Assembly (NCBI GenBank): GCA_003248965.1
Contig: QFQU01000010.1
Location: 124,001 to 188,000 of the forward strand
DNA from: Brevundimonas sp.
GTDB taxonomy: Bacteria; Pseudomonadota; Alphaproteobacteria; Caulobacterales; Caulobacteraceae
Reading direction: 5' to 3'
DNA length: 64,000 nt
A model generated the notes under the pieces. That model made no database searches, was not told where the DNA came from, and worked only from the letters and a program-made list of their open reading frames with translations. Both the position numbers and the translations under genes were made by a program. Numbering within the stretch: position 1 is the first letter of the stretch; every line of letters begins with the position of its first letter. Shown here piece by piece: positions 1 to 8,272 of the stretch.

Positions 1-494
1 ACCACCAGGTCGCCGTTCAGAATGCCCGCTTCGATCATGGAGTCGCCTTCGATCTCCAGCAGATAGTGATCGCCCTTGCCCAGCAGGGATTCCGGCACGG
101 GGAGACGGTCCTGCTCGTGCTGGATGGCGGCGATGGGGGTGCCGGCGGCGATCTTGCCCAGAAGCGGCAGTTCGCGGGTGTCGTTGGCGGGGGCGGAGAC
201 GGGCGCCGACACGCCGCCGCCGCCTTCGATCACGTCGGGTTTGAAGCCCGCCCGGCCCCGCGGGGCGCCGGCGGTGGCCTGTTCAGGCAGTTTGGTGACT
301 TCCAGCGCGCGGGCGCGGTGGGCCAGGCGACGGATGAAGCCGCGCTCCTCCAGCGCCGTGATCAGACGGTGAATGCCCGACTTGGAAGCCAGGTCCAGCG
401 CCTCCTTCATCTCGTCGAACGACGGGGAAACACCCGTTTCCTGAATTCGTTCGTGGATGAACATCAGCAGTTCGTGCTGCTTGCGCGTGAGCAT
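1..494 (-). CDS. lexA: LexA SOS repressor (C-terminus beyond window start)
   Basis: LexA represses DNA-damage genes and cleaves itself when RecA is activated. The visible N-terminus starts MLTRKQHELL and carries the winged-helix DNA-binding domain (about residues 1-65), followed by a linker and the start of the S24 peptidase domain. In that domain the EGDSMIEAGI segment with the nucleophilic serine is present. The catalytic lysine and C-terminus lie outside the window. The ATG start at 494 matches the family's usual first residues. A GTTC-N7-GTTC box lies 58 bases upstream, which indicates autoregulation. The gene follows trpC on the same strand with 121 bases between. Confidence 0.95.
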   Translation of the reverse strand, partial: MLTRKQHELLMFIHERIQETGVSPSFDEMKEALDLASKSGIHRLITALEERGFIRRLAHRARALEVTKLPEQATAGAPRGRAGFKPDVIEGGGGVSAPVSAPANDTRELPLLGKIAAGTPIAAIQHEQDRLPVPESLLGKGDHYLLEIEGDSMIEAGILNGDLV

Positions 495-551
495 CGCCGG
501 CCCCTCATGCGCCCGACCGACGAATCGGAACGAGCCGTGAACATTGACGAT

Positions 552-566
552 GTTCTGTAAGTGTTC
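552..566 (-). promoter_or_regulatory. LexA binding site (SOS box) upstream of lexA
   Basis: A perfect direct repeat GTTC-N7-GTTC, the alphaproteobacterial LexA operator, reads GTTC at 552-555 and again at 563-566. It lies 58 bases upstream of the lexA start. The same motif occurs before uvrA in this window. The match is seen directly; the role in autorepression is inferred from the family. Confidence 0.85.
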
Positions 567-615
567 CTTCCTAATGTCAACTTAACGGCGGCCCTGATCT
601 CCGCCGAGGCGGATG

Positions 616-1410
616 TCAGGCGGCCAGCAGTCGGCGGGTCGCCGCCTCCACGTCGTCCTGGCGCATCAGGCTTTCGCCGACCAGGATGGCCTGGGCATGG
701 GCGGCCGAGACGCGTTCCACGTCCTCAGACGTGAAGATGCCGCTTTCGGCCACCAGCAGGGCGCGCACGGGGCTAAGCATCGACAGGCGTTCGGTGACTT
801 CCAGATCCACTTCGAAGGTGCGCAGCGAACGGTTGTTCACCCCGACCAGATCCCCCCCCAAGGCGCAGGCGCGAGCCATTTCGCCTTCGTCGTGCGTCTC
901 GATCAGGGCGTCCATACCGAACCTTTCGGCCTCGGACAGCAGTTCAGCCGCCAGGGCGTCATCGACCATGGCCAGGATGATCAGGATGCAGTCGGCGCCC
1001 AAGGCCCGGCTCTCGGCGACCTGCCAGGGATCGACCAGAAAGTCCTTGCGCAGGCAGGGCAGGGCGACGGCGGAGCGCGCCTGGCCCAGATAGGCGTCGT
1101 CGCCCTGGAAGCTGGGGCCGTCGGTCAGAACCGACAGGCAGGCCGCGCCGCCGGCTTCATACGAAAGCGCCAGGGCGGTCGGGTCGAAATCGGCTCGGAT
1201 CAGGCCCTTGGACGGACTGGCCTTCTTGATCTCGGCGATCAGGGCGGGGCGGCCGGTTTCCTCGACGGTCCGATCCAGGGCGTCGCGAAAGCCGCGAGGG
1301 GCGGAGGCGGCGCGCGCCAGGGCTTCGATCGCATCCTGAGAGGCGGCGGCCTTGCGGGCGGCGACGTCCTCGCGCTTGTAGGCGGCGATCCGTTCCAACA
1401 CGTCGGTCAT
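616..1410 (-). CDS. trpC: Indole-3-glycerol phosphate synthase
   Basis: This enzyme converts 1-(2-carboxyphenylamino)-1-deoxyribulose 5-phosphate to indole-3-glycerol phosphate in tryptophan synthesis. The product is 264 residues, the usual size of a monofunctional TrpC, and shows the KKASPSKG substrate-binding segment, LRKDFLVDPWQ with the catalytic lysine, GVNNRSL, and a late VAESGI segment. An open frame extends further upstream, but the ATG at 1410 is chosen because it begins MTDVLERIAAYK as in homologs and overlaps the trpD stop by ATGA, indicating translational coupling. It is the last gene of the trpG-trpD-trpC unit. Confidence 0.96.
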   Translation of the reverse strand: MTDVLERIAAYKREDVAARKAAASQDAIEALARAASAPRGFRDALDRTVEETGRPALIAEIKKASPSKGLIRADFDPTALALSYEAGGAACLSVLTDGPSFQGDDAYLGQARSAVALPCLRKDFLVDPWQVAESRALGADCILIILAMVDDALAAELLSEAERFGMDALIETHDEGEMARACALGGDLVGVNNRSLRTFEVDLEVTERLSMLSPVRALLVAESGIFTSEDVERVSAAHAQAILVGESLMRQDDVEAATRRLLAA

Positions 1411-2444
1411 GCGTCCCCTTCCGTTTCCAAGGGCGTGGAGGTGATCCGCGCCAGGCGTTCCAGGGCCTGGGCGGCGCGGCCGTCGTCGATGGCGGCGGCG
1501 GCCAGGGCGGCCCCTTCGGCCAGGTCGGCCGCGCGATCGGATACCACGAAGGCCGCGGCGGCGTTCAGCAACACAATGTCGCGGTAGGGGCCGGCCTGAC
1601 CCTGCAACAGCGCGCGCAGGGCGGCGGCGTTCTCCTCGGCGTCGCCGCCGCGAATGGCCTCGACCGGCGCGCGAGGCAAGCCGGCGTCCTCGGGCGTCAC
1701 AGCGAACCGTCGTACCGCGCCGTCCTTCCACTCGGCCACCTCGGTCGGGCCCGAAATCGCCAATTCGTCCAGCCCCTGGCCATGGACGGTCCAGGCGCGC
1801 ACGGCGCCCAGGCGGCCCAGAACCTCGGCCAGGGGCTCCAGCAGCCGGGGATCATAGACGCCCATCACCTGACGCCGTGCAGACGCGGGGTTCGAAAGCG
1901 GCCCCAATAGATTGAAAACCGTCCGAAAACCAATTTCGGCGCGCACCGGGCCGACGTGCCGCATGGCGCCGTGATAGGCCGGGGCGAACAGGAAACAGAT
2001 GCCCGCCTCGTCCAGCGCCTTTCGCTGCTGGGCCGGTGACGCCATCAGATTGACGCCCAGAATCGACAGCACATCCGACGATCCCGACTTGGACGACATG
2101 GCGCGGTTGCCGTGTTTGGCGACCTTCAGTCCGGCGCCCGCCAGGACCAGGGCCGCAGCGGTGGAGATGTTGTAGGTGTGTTGGCCGTCGCCGCCCGTGC
2201 CGCAGGTGTCGATCACCTCATAGGGATGATCCAGCGTCAGGGCGGCCTCGCGCATGGCGCCGGCGAAGGCGGCGATCTCGTCCACCGTTTCGCCGCGCAG
2301 GCGCAGGGCGGTCACGGCGGCGGCGACCTGGGCCGGGGTCGGTTCGCCACGCAGGCAGGCAGCGAAGAAGTCGTGCGCCTGCTGCGAGGTCAGGGGTTGG
2401 CCCTCGACCAGACGGGCGAGGATCGGCTTGAACCCGTCCGCCAC
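1407..2444 (-). CDS. trpD: Anthranilate phosphoribosyltransferase
   Basis: It transfers phosphoribose from PRPP to anthranilate, the second committed step of tryptophan synthesis. The 345-residue protein has the expected fold order: a helical N-terminal dimer domain, the glycine-rich PRPP motif GTGGDG, then KHGNRAMSSKSGSSD and a PLSNP segment. It starts 2 bases after the trpG stop and overlaps trpC by 4 bases, so the three genes form one transcript. No fusion to trpG is present, unlike in enterobacteria. Confidence 0.97.
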   Translation of the reverse strand: MADGFKPILARLVEGQPLTSQQAHDFFAACLRGEPTPAQVAAAVTALRLRGETVDEIAAFAGAMREAALTLDHPYEVIDTCGTGGDGQHTYNISTAAALVLAGAGLKVAKHGNRAMSSKSGSSDVLSILGVNLMASPAQQRKALDEAGICFLFAPAYHGAMRHVGPVRAEIGFRTVFNLLGPLSNPASARRQVMGVYDPRLLEPLAEVLGRLGAVRAWTVHGQGLDELAISGPTEVAEWKDGAVRRFAVTPEDAGLPRAPVEAIRGGDAEENAAALRALLQGQAGPYRDIVLLNAAAAFVVSDRAADLAEGAALAAAAIDDGRAAQALERLARITSTPLETEGDA

Positions 2445-2446
2445 GA

Positions 2447-3037
2447 TCAGGCGGCCGCGAGGCGCTTCACGCCGGCCAGGGTCAGGAAGTTGGCCAGCAT
2501 GTCATGACCGTGTTCGGTGGCGATGGATTCGGGGTGGAACTGGACGCCGTGAATGGGCCGCGTGCGATGCTGCAGGCCCATAATCTCGTCGTCGGCGGTC
2601 CAGGCGGTGACTTCCAGACAATCCGGCAGGGTCTCTCGCTTGACCGCCAGCGAGTGATAGCGCGTCGCCGTGAAGGGCGAAGGCAGGCCGGCGAAGACGC
2701 TTCTGCCCTCATGCAGGATGGGCGAGGTCTTGCCGTGCATCAGGGTCTTGGCGCGAATGACGTCCCCGCCGAAGGCCTGACCGATGGCCTGGTGCCCCAG
2801 GCAGACGCCCAGGATCGGCATGGACGCGGGGGCGCTGGCGATCAGGGGCAGGCAGATTCCGGCCTGGTCGGGTGCGCAGGGGCCGGGCGACAGCAGCACG
2901 GCGGCGGGGTTCAGCGCCCAGGCCTGGTCCGTCGTCAGGTCGTCGTTGCGCACCACATGCGTCGGCGCGCCCAACTCCGCGAGGTAGTGGACGAGGTTGT
3001 AGGTGAAGCTGTCGTAGTTATCGACGACGAGGATCAT
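2447..3037 (-). CDS. trpG: Anthranilate synthase glutamine amidotransferase subunit
   Basis: It supplies ammonia from glutamine to TrpE. The 196-residue class I amidotransferase shows the complete triad: Cys in GVCLGHQ, and His and Glu in QFHPES. MILVVDNYDSFTYNLVHYL at the start is the family signature. It is the first gene of trpG-trpD-trpC. trpE lies separately upstream on the same strand, 310 bases away, with a small plus-strand gene between, so trpGDC probably has its own promoter in the 88 bases before the divergent small gene. Confidence 0.96.
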   Translation of the reverse strand: MILVVDNYDSFTYNLVHYLAELGAPTHVVRNDDLTTDQAWALNPAAVLLSPGPCAPDQAGICLPLIASAPASMPILGVCLGHQAIGQAFGGDVIRAKTLMHGKTSPILHEGRSVFAGLPSPFTATRYHSLAVKRETLPDCLEVTAWTADDEIMGLQHRTRPIHGVQFHPESIATEHGHDMLANFLTLAGVKRLAAA

Positions 3038-3125
3038 GGCGCGGTTCTAGGCGCGAGCGTCGCCGACGCCAAGCATCGGGACGCGCTAAAGCGCATCTTA
3101 ACCGTTGCCGGCGTCAAATGAGCGC

Positions 3126-3329
3126 GTGAAACTGACCGCCGAACAAGACATCGCCGACAAGATCGCCGCCGCTAGGGCGCGGCTTGTCGTGGTCGAACCC
3201 CAGGCCAGCAGCCTGTCGGCACTCGGCGCGGCCGCCTTGGCGGCGACGGCGGCGGTTCTGATGGCGTGCGTCATGGTGATCGGGCCGGGCGTCCACTTCG
3301 AAGACGCCACGTCGACCTATCAGCCCTGA
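3126..3329 (+). CDS. Small single-pass membrane protein of unknown function
   Basis: A 67-residue product beginning MKLTAEQDIADKIAAARAR, with one hydrophobic segment (about residues 31-52, Ala/Val/Leu-rich) and a short polar tail. The GTG at 3126 is chosen because the first residues read like a soluble helix followed by a membrane span. An upstream TTG at 3105 would add seven residues. No clear ribosome binding site precedes either. It lies antisense to its surroundings, between trpE and trpG, and is divergent from trpG. I do not recognise a family. Confidence 0.5.
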   Translation: MKLTAEQDIADKIAAARARLVVVEPQASSLSALGAAALAATAAVLMACVMVIGPGVHFEDATSTYQP

Positions 3330-3347
3330 AACCCAGGGGGCTGAGCC

Positions 3348-4865
3348 CTAGCGGTTGCCCGAGCGAAAGCGCCAGGCGTCTTGGGCCGCCCGCATCGGGG
3401 CGCGCGCCTTGTGTTGGGTCTCGGCGTACTCCGCGACAGGATCGCTGTCGGCCACGACGCCGGCTCCGGCCTGAACGAAGATGCGGTCATCCGCGAACAA
3501 GGCCGTGCGCAGGGTTATGCAGATATCCGCCTCGCCCCCCGCAGAGATGTAGCCGACCCCGCCGCCATAGCCGACGCCGCGTTTTTCGGATTCCAGCTCG
3601 TCGATGATCTCCATCGCCCGCACCTTGGGCGCGCCCGACAGGGTGCCGGCGGGCAGGGCGGCCAGCAGGGTGTCCACCGCGTCCAACTTCGGATCGGCCT
3701 TGCCGCGCACATTGGAGACGATGTGCATGACCTGGCTGTAGCGTTCGACGACGAAGCTTTCCGTCACCTCGACCGTGCCGGGCGCGGCGACGCGGCCCAC
3801 GTCGTTGCGTCCCAGGTCCAGCAGCATCAGGTGTTCGGCCAGTTCCTTGGGATCGGCCAGGAGTTCGGCTTCCAGGGCCTTGTCGGCCTCGGGCGTGGCG
3901 CCCCGCGCGCGGGTGCCGGCCAGGGGCCGGATCGTGACCGTGCCGTCCTTTAGCCGGACCAGGATTTCGGGGCTGGATCCCGCCAGCTGGAAACCGTCGA
4001 AGTTCAGATAGAACAGATAGGGCGACGGATTCTGGCGGCGCAGGGACCGATAGAAGGCGAAGGGGTCGTCTGACCAGGGGGCCGAGAAGCGGTGGCTGAG
4101 CACGACTTGGAAGATGTCGCCCGCGGTGATGTAGTCCTTGGCGTGGGCCACCATCCGACCGAAACCGGCCTGATCGACCGGCGAGGTGAAGACCGGCGCC
4201 GGCGTTTCCTGCGGGGCGGCCCGAAGGGGCAGGGGCTGACGCAGGGCGGCTTCGAAAGCGTTCAACCGCTCCACGGCGGCGTCGAAGGCCGCCTGGGGGG
4301 CGATCTCCGCGTCGGGATAGGCGGCGGCGACCAGGACGATCTCATGCCGGACCGAATCGAAGATGGCGACCAGGGACGGTCGGGTCAGGACGGCGTCGGG
4401 CAGGTTCAGCGGATCGGGATTGGGCGCACCCAAGGGTTCCAGCAATCGCACCATGTCGTAGCCGAAAACCCCAAACAGGCCCGCCGCCATCGGCGGCAGG
4501 TCGTCGGGCAGATCGAAGCGCGAGGCGGCGATCAGGGCGCGCAGCGACTGAAGGGTCGGCAGGGGCTCGGCGATGAACCGGCCGTCGGCGATCTGCGCGC
4601 CGCGCGCGATTTCGGCCTTGTCGGATCGACAGCGCCAGACGACGTCGGGGTCCAGCGTCAGGATGGAGTAGCGCCCCTTTACCGCCCCGCCTTCCACCGA
4701 TTCCAGCAGACAGGCGTAGGGGCGATCGCGACCCAGTTTCAGGAAGGCCGAAACCGGCGTTTCCAGATCGTCGATCACGCGTCGAACGACGACCTGGGGG
4801 CGACCGGCGGAAAGGCCGGAGGCGAAGGCGTCGAAATCGCCTTCGCCGAACGCAGCCTGGCTCAT
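3348..4865 (-). CDS. trpE: Anthranilate synthase component I
   Basis: It makes anthranilate from chorismate with ammonia supplied by TrpG. The 505-residue protein has an N-terminal regulatory domain with the LLES tryptophan-binding element near residue 53, and a C-terminal chorismate-binding domain with LAGTRARG, GRNDVGRV, GAPKVRAMEIIDELE and a final QAGAGVVADS segment. The LLES element implies feedback inhibition by tryptophan. Its start overlaps the stop of the upstream chaperone gene by ATGA, an arrangement that couples it to ppiD rather than to trpGDC. Confidence 0.97.
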   Translation of the reverse strand: MSQAAFGEGDFDAFASGLSAGRPQVVVRRVIDDLETPVSAFLKLGRDRPYACLLESVEGGAVKGRYSILTLDPDVVWRCRSDKAEIARGAQIADGRFIAEPLPTLQSLRALIAASRFDLPDDLPPMAAGLFGVFGYDMVRLLEPLGAPNPDPLNLPDAVLTRPSLVAIFDSVRHEIVLVAAAYPDAEIAPQAAFDAAVERLNAFEAALRQPLPLRAAPQETPAPVFTSPVDQAGFGRMVAHAKDYITAGDIFQVVLSHRFSAPWSDDPFAFYRSLRRQNPSPYLFYLNFDGFQLAGSSPEILVRLKDGTVTIRPLAGTRARGATPEADKALEAELLADPKELAEHLMLLDLGRNDVGRVAAPGTVEVTESFVVERYSQVMHIVSNVRGKADPKLDAVDTLLAALPAGTLSGAPKVRAMEIIDELESEKRGVGYGGGVGYISAGGEADICITLRTALFADDRIFVQAGAGVVADSDPVAEYAETQHKARAPMRAAQDAWRFRSGNR

Positions 4866-6763
4866 TGCGGCGGGGCGGCCGGGGCGTCGCCCGACAGACC
4901 CAGGGCCTGACGCGCCATCGCCGGATCGTTCTTGGCCTTGGACGTCTTCGCGCCGGCGGTCATCTCGGCCTGAACCAGGGCCTGCACCAGTTCCTGCGTC
5001 AGGCGCGGACGGACCTGTTCGGCCAGGGGGCCTGCGACGGCCGGATTGGCGGCGTGGACATTGTCCACGCGCCCGATAACGAAGCCCTGTTCGCCCGGTT
5101 GCGAGAAGACTTGGCCCTTGCCCTGGCCGAACAGGCCCTGGAGCACGGCCTGGCCCAGCGCCTGCTGGGTGGCCTGGTCGCGCATCACGCCGGTGCGGAC
5201 CGTCAGGGGCGCGTTGACCGAGCGGGCCACGGCGGCGATGTCCTCGCCGTTACGGACGCGGCCGGCCAGTTCCTCGGCCTTGGCCGACACCTTGCGCAGG
5301 GTCTCGCGCTGGATCCACTGCTGCGCGAGGGGTTCGCGCACCTCGGCCAGGGTCGGCAGGGCGGACGGGCGGATGTCGTTCACGCGGACGGCGAAATACT
5401 GACCCTGGCCGGCGTCGATGACGTCGCTTTCGCCGCCCTTTGTCAGGCTCCAGGCCGTTTCGAATATCTGGGGCGGGGCGTTCAGGGCCTGGCCGTTCGG
5501 CAGTTTGCCGTCCTTGGTGAAGGGCGGCAGTTCGACCAGGCGGGCGCCGACCGACTGAGCGGCATCGGCTAGATTCTTGCCGGCCTGACGGGCGGCTTCG
5601 TACTTCTCGACCTTGGCGTAGGTCTGGGTTTTCACGTCCTCTTCGCGCAGCTCCTGCACGATCTGCTCACGGCTGTTCTCCAGCGTTGCAGGCTGTCCGG
5701 GCTGGATCGCCGTGACCTTGGCGACCGCGAAGCCGACGCCGGCCTGAACCGGATCGGACACCTGATTGGGCTGAAGGCCGAAGACGGCTCCGGCCGTGGC
5801 GGCGTCGCCGATGGCGGTGCGCGGCGTCGCATCGAAGACGGCCGGGGTGATGTTGTTGGCGCGCCCCGCCTCGGCCGGCGACTGACCGGCGCGCAAGGCG
5901 GCGGCGACCTTCTGGGCCGTTTCGCGATTCGGCGCCGTCAGGGTGACGAAGCTGCGGGTCTCGGGCTTGCCCAGGCTGTCCTTCTTGAACTGGAAGCGCT
6001 CGCGGATGCGGTCCTCGGAAATCGCAGGCGCGGCGTTGCGTTCAGGGGTGAACAGGACGACCGAGACCATGCGGAACTCCGGCGCGCGCAGGCGCTCGGC
6101 GTTTTCCTGAATGAAGGCGTTCAGCTGGGCGTCGGTGGGAGCGGCGACCTGACCGGCCATGGCGCGCGTCACCTCGAACCAGCGACCGTCGCGGGCCTCA
6201 TAGGCCGAACCCGCCAGAAGGGCGCCGTAGATACGCGGCACACGGGCGCCGGCGAAGACGGCCGAACCGAAATGCTCCATGGCGTATTGGTCGCGCAGAT
6301 CCTGCTCCAACATGGCCGGGGTCAGATTCTGCTGGGCCAGGGCGGTCTGATAGGCCTGCTGGTCGAACTGGCCGGTGACGGAGTTGAAGAAGGCCGGGAT
6401 CTGGCGGATCTGCTTGACGATCAGTTCCTGGCCCGGCCGGATGCCGGCCTTCCAGGCCCAGTTCAGGAAGCCTAGCTGTTCCGTCTGGCTGTCCAGGAAG
6501 CGGATGTGGATGTTCTCCGCCACCAGGTCCTGATTGGTCAGTGGGCGACCCGCCTGTTCCTGCAGCCGGGTGCGGACCTGATCGAAGGCGGTGCGGAACT
6601 CGGCCTCGTTCATCGTGCGCGATCCGGCGTCGATCACATGTTTCGGACCCAGGTTGGCGAACACGTCCATGCGCGCGCCGACGATCACGAAACTGACGGC
6701 TATCAGGACCAGCAGGGCGGCGGCCCATTTGGAGCGGGAAAAGGCGCGGAAAGCGGTGATCAT
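4862..6763 (-). CDS. ppiD: PpiD/SurA-type periplasmic peptidyl-prolyl isomerase
   Basis: An inner-membrane-anchored folding factor of 633 residues. After a short cytoplasmic N-terminus there is one membrane span (about residues 13-31), then a SurA_N-like chaperone region and a parvulin-like region around residues 250-370, followed by a long C-terminal helical domain. Size and layout match PpiD. It heads the ppiD-trpE pair with a 4-base overlap, a gene order common in alphaproteobacteria, and is divergent from tpiA. Whether the isomerase domain is active cannot be judged by eye. Confidence 0.88.
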   Translation of the reverse strand: MITAFRAFSRSKWAAALLVLIAVSFVIVGARMDVFANLGPKHVIDAGSRTMNEAEFRTAFDQVRTRLQEQAGRPLTNQDLVAENIHIRFLDSQTEQLGFLNWAWKAGIRPGQELIVKQIRQIPAFFNSVTGQFDQQAYQTALAQQNLTPAMLEQDLRDQYAMEHFGSAVFAGARVPRIYGALLAGSAYEARDGRWFEVTRAMAGQVAAPTDAQLNAFIQENAERLRAPEFRMVSVVLFTPERNAAPAISEDRIRERFQFKKDSLGKPETRSFVTLTAPNRETAQKVAAALRAGQSPAEAGRANNITPAVFDATPRTAIGDAATAGAVFGLQPNQVSDPVQAGVGFAVAKVTAIQPGQPATLENSREQIVQELREEDVKTQTYAKVEKYEAARQAGKNLADAAQSVGARLVELPPFTKDGKLPNGQALNAPPQIFETAWSLTKGGESDVIDAGQGQYFAVRVNDIRPSALPTLAEVREPLAQQWIQRETLRKVSAKAEELAGRVRNGEDIAAVARSVNAPLTVRTGVMRDQATQQALGQAVLQGLFGQGKGQVFSQPGEQGFVIGRVDNVHAANPAVAGPLAEQVRPRLTQELVQALVQAEMTAGAKTSKAKNDPAMARQALGLSGDAPAAPPQ

Positions 6764-6903
6764 TCGAAAGCTCGAGGACGTGCCGAGATTGGCGTCATGG
6801 TGGCGTATAGTCGGGCCGGACGCGCCCCTGCAAGGACGGCTTCATGTCCGGAATGCGGCGAAAGGCCTTGGCTTCGCGTTTTGCGGCGCCTAGAGAAGCG
6901 CCC

Positions 6904-7653
6904 ATGAAACAATCCGTGAAGTTGATCGCCGGCAATTGGAAGATGCACGGCCTGTCCGCCGATCTGGCCCAAGCCGCCGCGCTGCGTGAAGCGCTTGAGG
7001 GGCAGGACGCCCGCTGCCGGGTCGCCCTGTGCCCGCCCGCGACCCTGCTGGATCGCATGAACGCCGTCTTGACTGGCGGCGGCGTCGAACTGGGTGGCCA
7101 GGATTGCCACGAGAAGCCGGCGGGCGCCTTCACCGGTTCGGTCTCGGCCGAAATGCTGGCGGATGCCGGCGCGACCCTGGTGATCCTGGGGCATTCCGAA
7201 CGGCGCGCCGCATTCAATGAGAGCGACGCCGACGTGGCGGCCAAGGTCGAGGCGGCCGTCGCCGCGGGGCTGGAGCCGATCGTCTGCGTCGGCGAAACCC
7301 TGGTCCAGCGCGAAGCTGGCGAGGCTGTCGCCGTGGTCAGCGCCCAGGTGGAGAAGTCGCTGCCGGACAGCCTGGCCGAACGTCCGTTCGCCGTCGCCTA
7401 TGAGCCGGTCTGGGCCATCGGCACGGGTCTGACACCGACGCTGGAGCAGATCGCCGAGGTGCACGCCGCCATCCGCACGGCCCTGGTGCGGCGGCTGGGC
7501 CAGGCGGCGACGTGGACCCCGATCCTCTACGGCGGTTCGGTGAAGCCCGAGAACGCCGCCGAGATTCTGGCGACCGCAGAGGTCGGCGGGGCCCTGGTCG
7601 GCGGCGCGTCCCTGAAGGCCGAGGATTTTCTGAAGATCATCAGCGCCGCGTGA
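6904..7653 (+). CDS. tpiA: Triosephosphate isomerase
   Basis: It interconverts dihydroxyacetone phosphate and glyceraldehyde 3-phosphate in glycolysis. The 249-residue protein shows AGNWKMHG with the catalytic lysine, GHSERR with the catalytic histidine, YEPVWAIGTG with the catalytic glutamate, and the phosphate-binding YGGSVKPENA. An open frame extends further upstream; ATG 6904 is chosen because the protein then starts MKQSVKLIAGNWK like its family. secG follows 64 bases downstream on the same strand. Confidence 0.97.
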   Translation: MKQSVKLIAGNWKMHGLSADLAQAAALREALEGQDARCRVALCPPATLLDRMNAVLTGGGVELGGQDCHEKPAGAFTGSVSAEMLADAGATLVILGHSERRAAFNESDADVAAKVEAAVAAGLEPIVCVGETLVQREAGEAVAVVSAQVEKSLPDSLAERPFAVAYEPVWAIGTGLTPTLEQIAEVHAAIRTALVRRLGQAATWTPILYGGSVKPENAAEILATAEVGGALVGGASLKAEDFLKIISAA

Positions 7654-7717
7654 CGTTTGCCCCCGACGGGCTTCGATGATAGAGGCCGCCGCTTGATCGG
7701 CGCACCTTCGCGCCCAC

Positions 7718-8149
7718 ATGAATGACGCCATGCTCCAGACCATCCTGCTCGTCGCCATCATCATCGTCGCCATTTCCCTGACGGGCGTGGTGCTGCTGCA
7801 GCGTTCCGAGGGCGGCGCCCTGGGCATGGGCGGCGGACCTTCGGGCTTCATGACGGCGCGGGGCGCCGGCAATCTGCTGACGAAGGTGACGTGGATCCTG
7901 GCGGCCCTGCTGTTCGGCCTGACCATTGTGCTGACCGTCGTCGGCAACATGGACCGCGCCGCCGTGTCCGGGATCGACGCCGACGCCGTCGGATCGCTGG
8001 CCACCAAGCCGGCGTCCAGCCAGCCTCAACAACAACCGGCCCAGCCGCAGCCCGCCCAGCCGGCCAAGCCGGCGGCGCCGTCGCTGGACGATCTGGAAGC
8101 CAGCGTCTCGGCCCCCGCCCAGGCGCCGACGCAACAGCCCGCCCGGTAA
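7718..8149 (+). CDS. secG: Preprotein translocase subunit SecG
   Basis: SecG is the small subunit of the SecYEG protein channel. The product has 143 residues with two membrane spans (about 5-23 and 53-73) separated by the conserved QRSEGGALGMGGG loop, then an unstructured tail rich in Pro, Gln and Ala. The tail makes it longer than E. coli SecG, which is common in alphaproteobacteria. It lies between tpiA and pyrG and is followed at once by a strong terminator. Confidence 0.94.
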   Translation: MNDAMLQTILLVAIIIVAISLTGVVLLQRSEGGALGMGGGPSGFMTARGAGNLLTKVTWILAALLFGLTIVLTVVGNMDRAAVSGIDADAVGSLATKPASSQPQQQPAQPQPAQPAKPAAPSLDDLEASVSAPAQAPTQQPAR

Positions 8150-8174
8150 CGGACGAACCCTCGACGACCTTTTC

Positions 8175-8207
8175 GAAAGCGCGCCGCAGGGCGCGCTTTC
8201 TTCTTTT
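8175..8207 (+). terminator. Rho-independent terminator after secG
   Basis: An 11-bp perfect stem (8175-8185 with 8190-8200) closes a 4-base GCAG loop and is followed by TTCTTTT. It separates tpiA-secG from pyrG. Confidence 0.85.
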
Positions 8208-8272
8208 GATCAACAGTTCGATTCGCTTCGGGCCATGCCGCCTTTGCGAATCATGGAGTAAGGTGTTCGCCC

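Noticed and set aside
616..1731. Long minus-strand frame extending trpC upstream by about 107 codons
   Set aside because: The upstream part lies over trpD in another frame, is Arg/Gly-rich as expected for a shadow frame, and the family start is at 1410 with an ATGA overlap.
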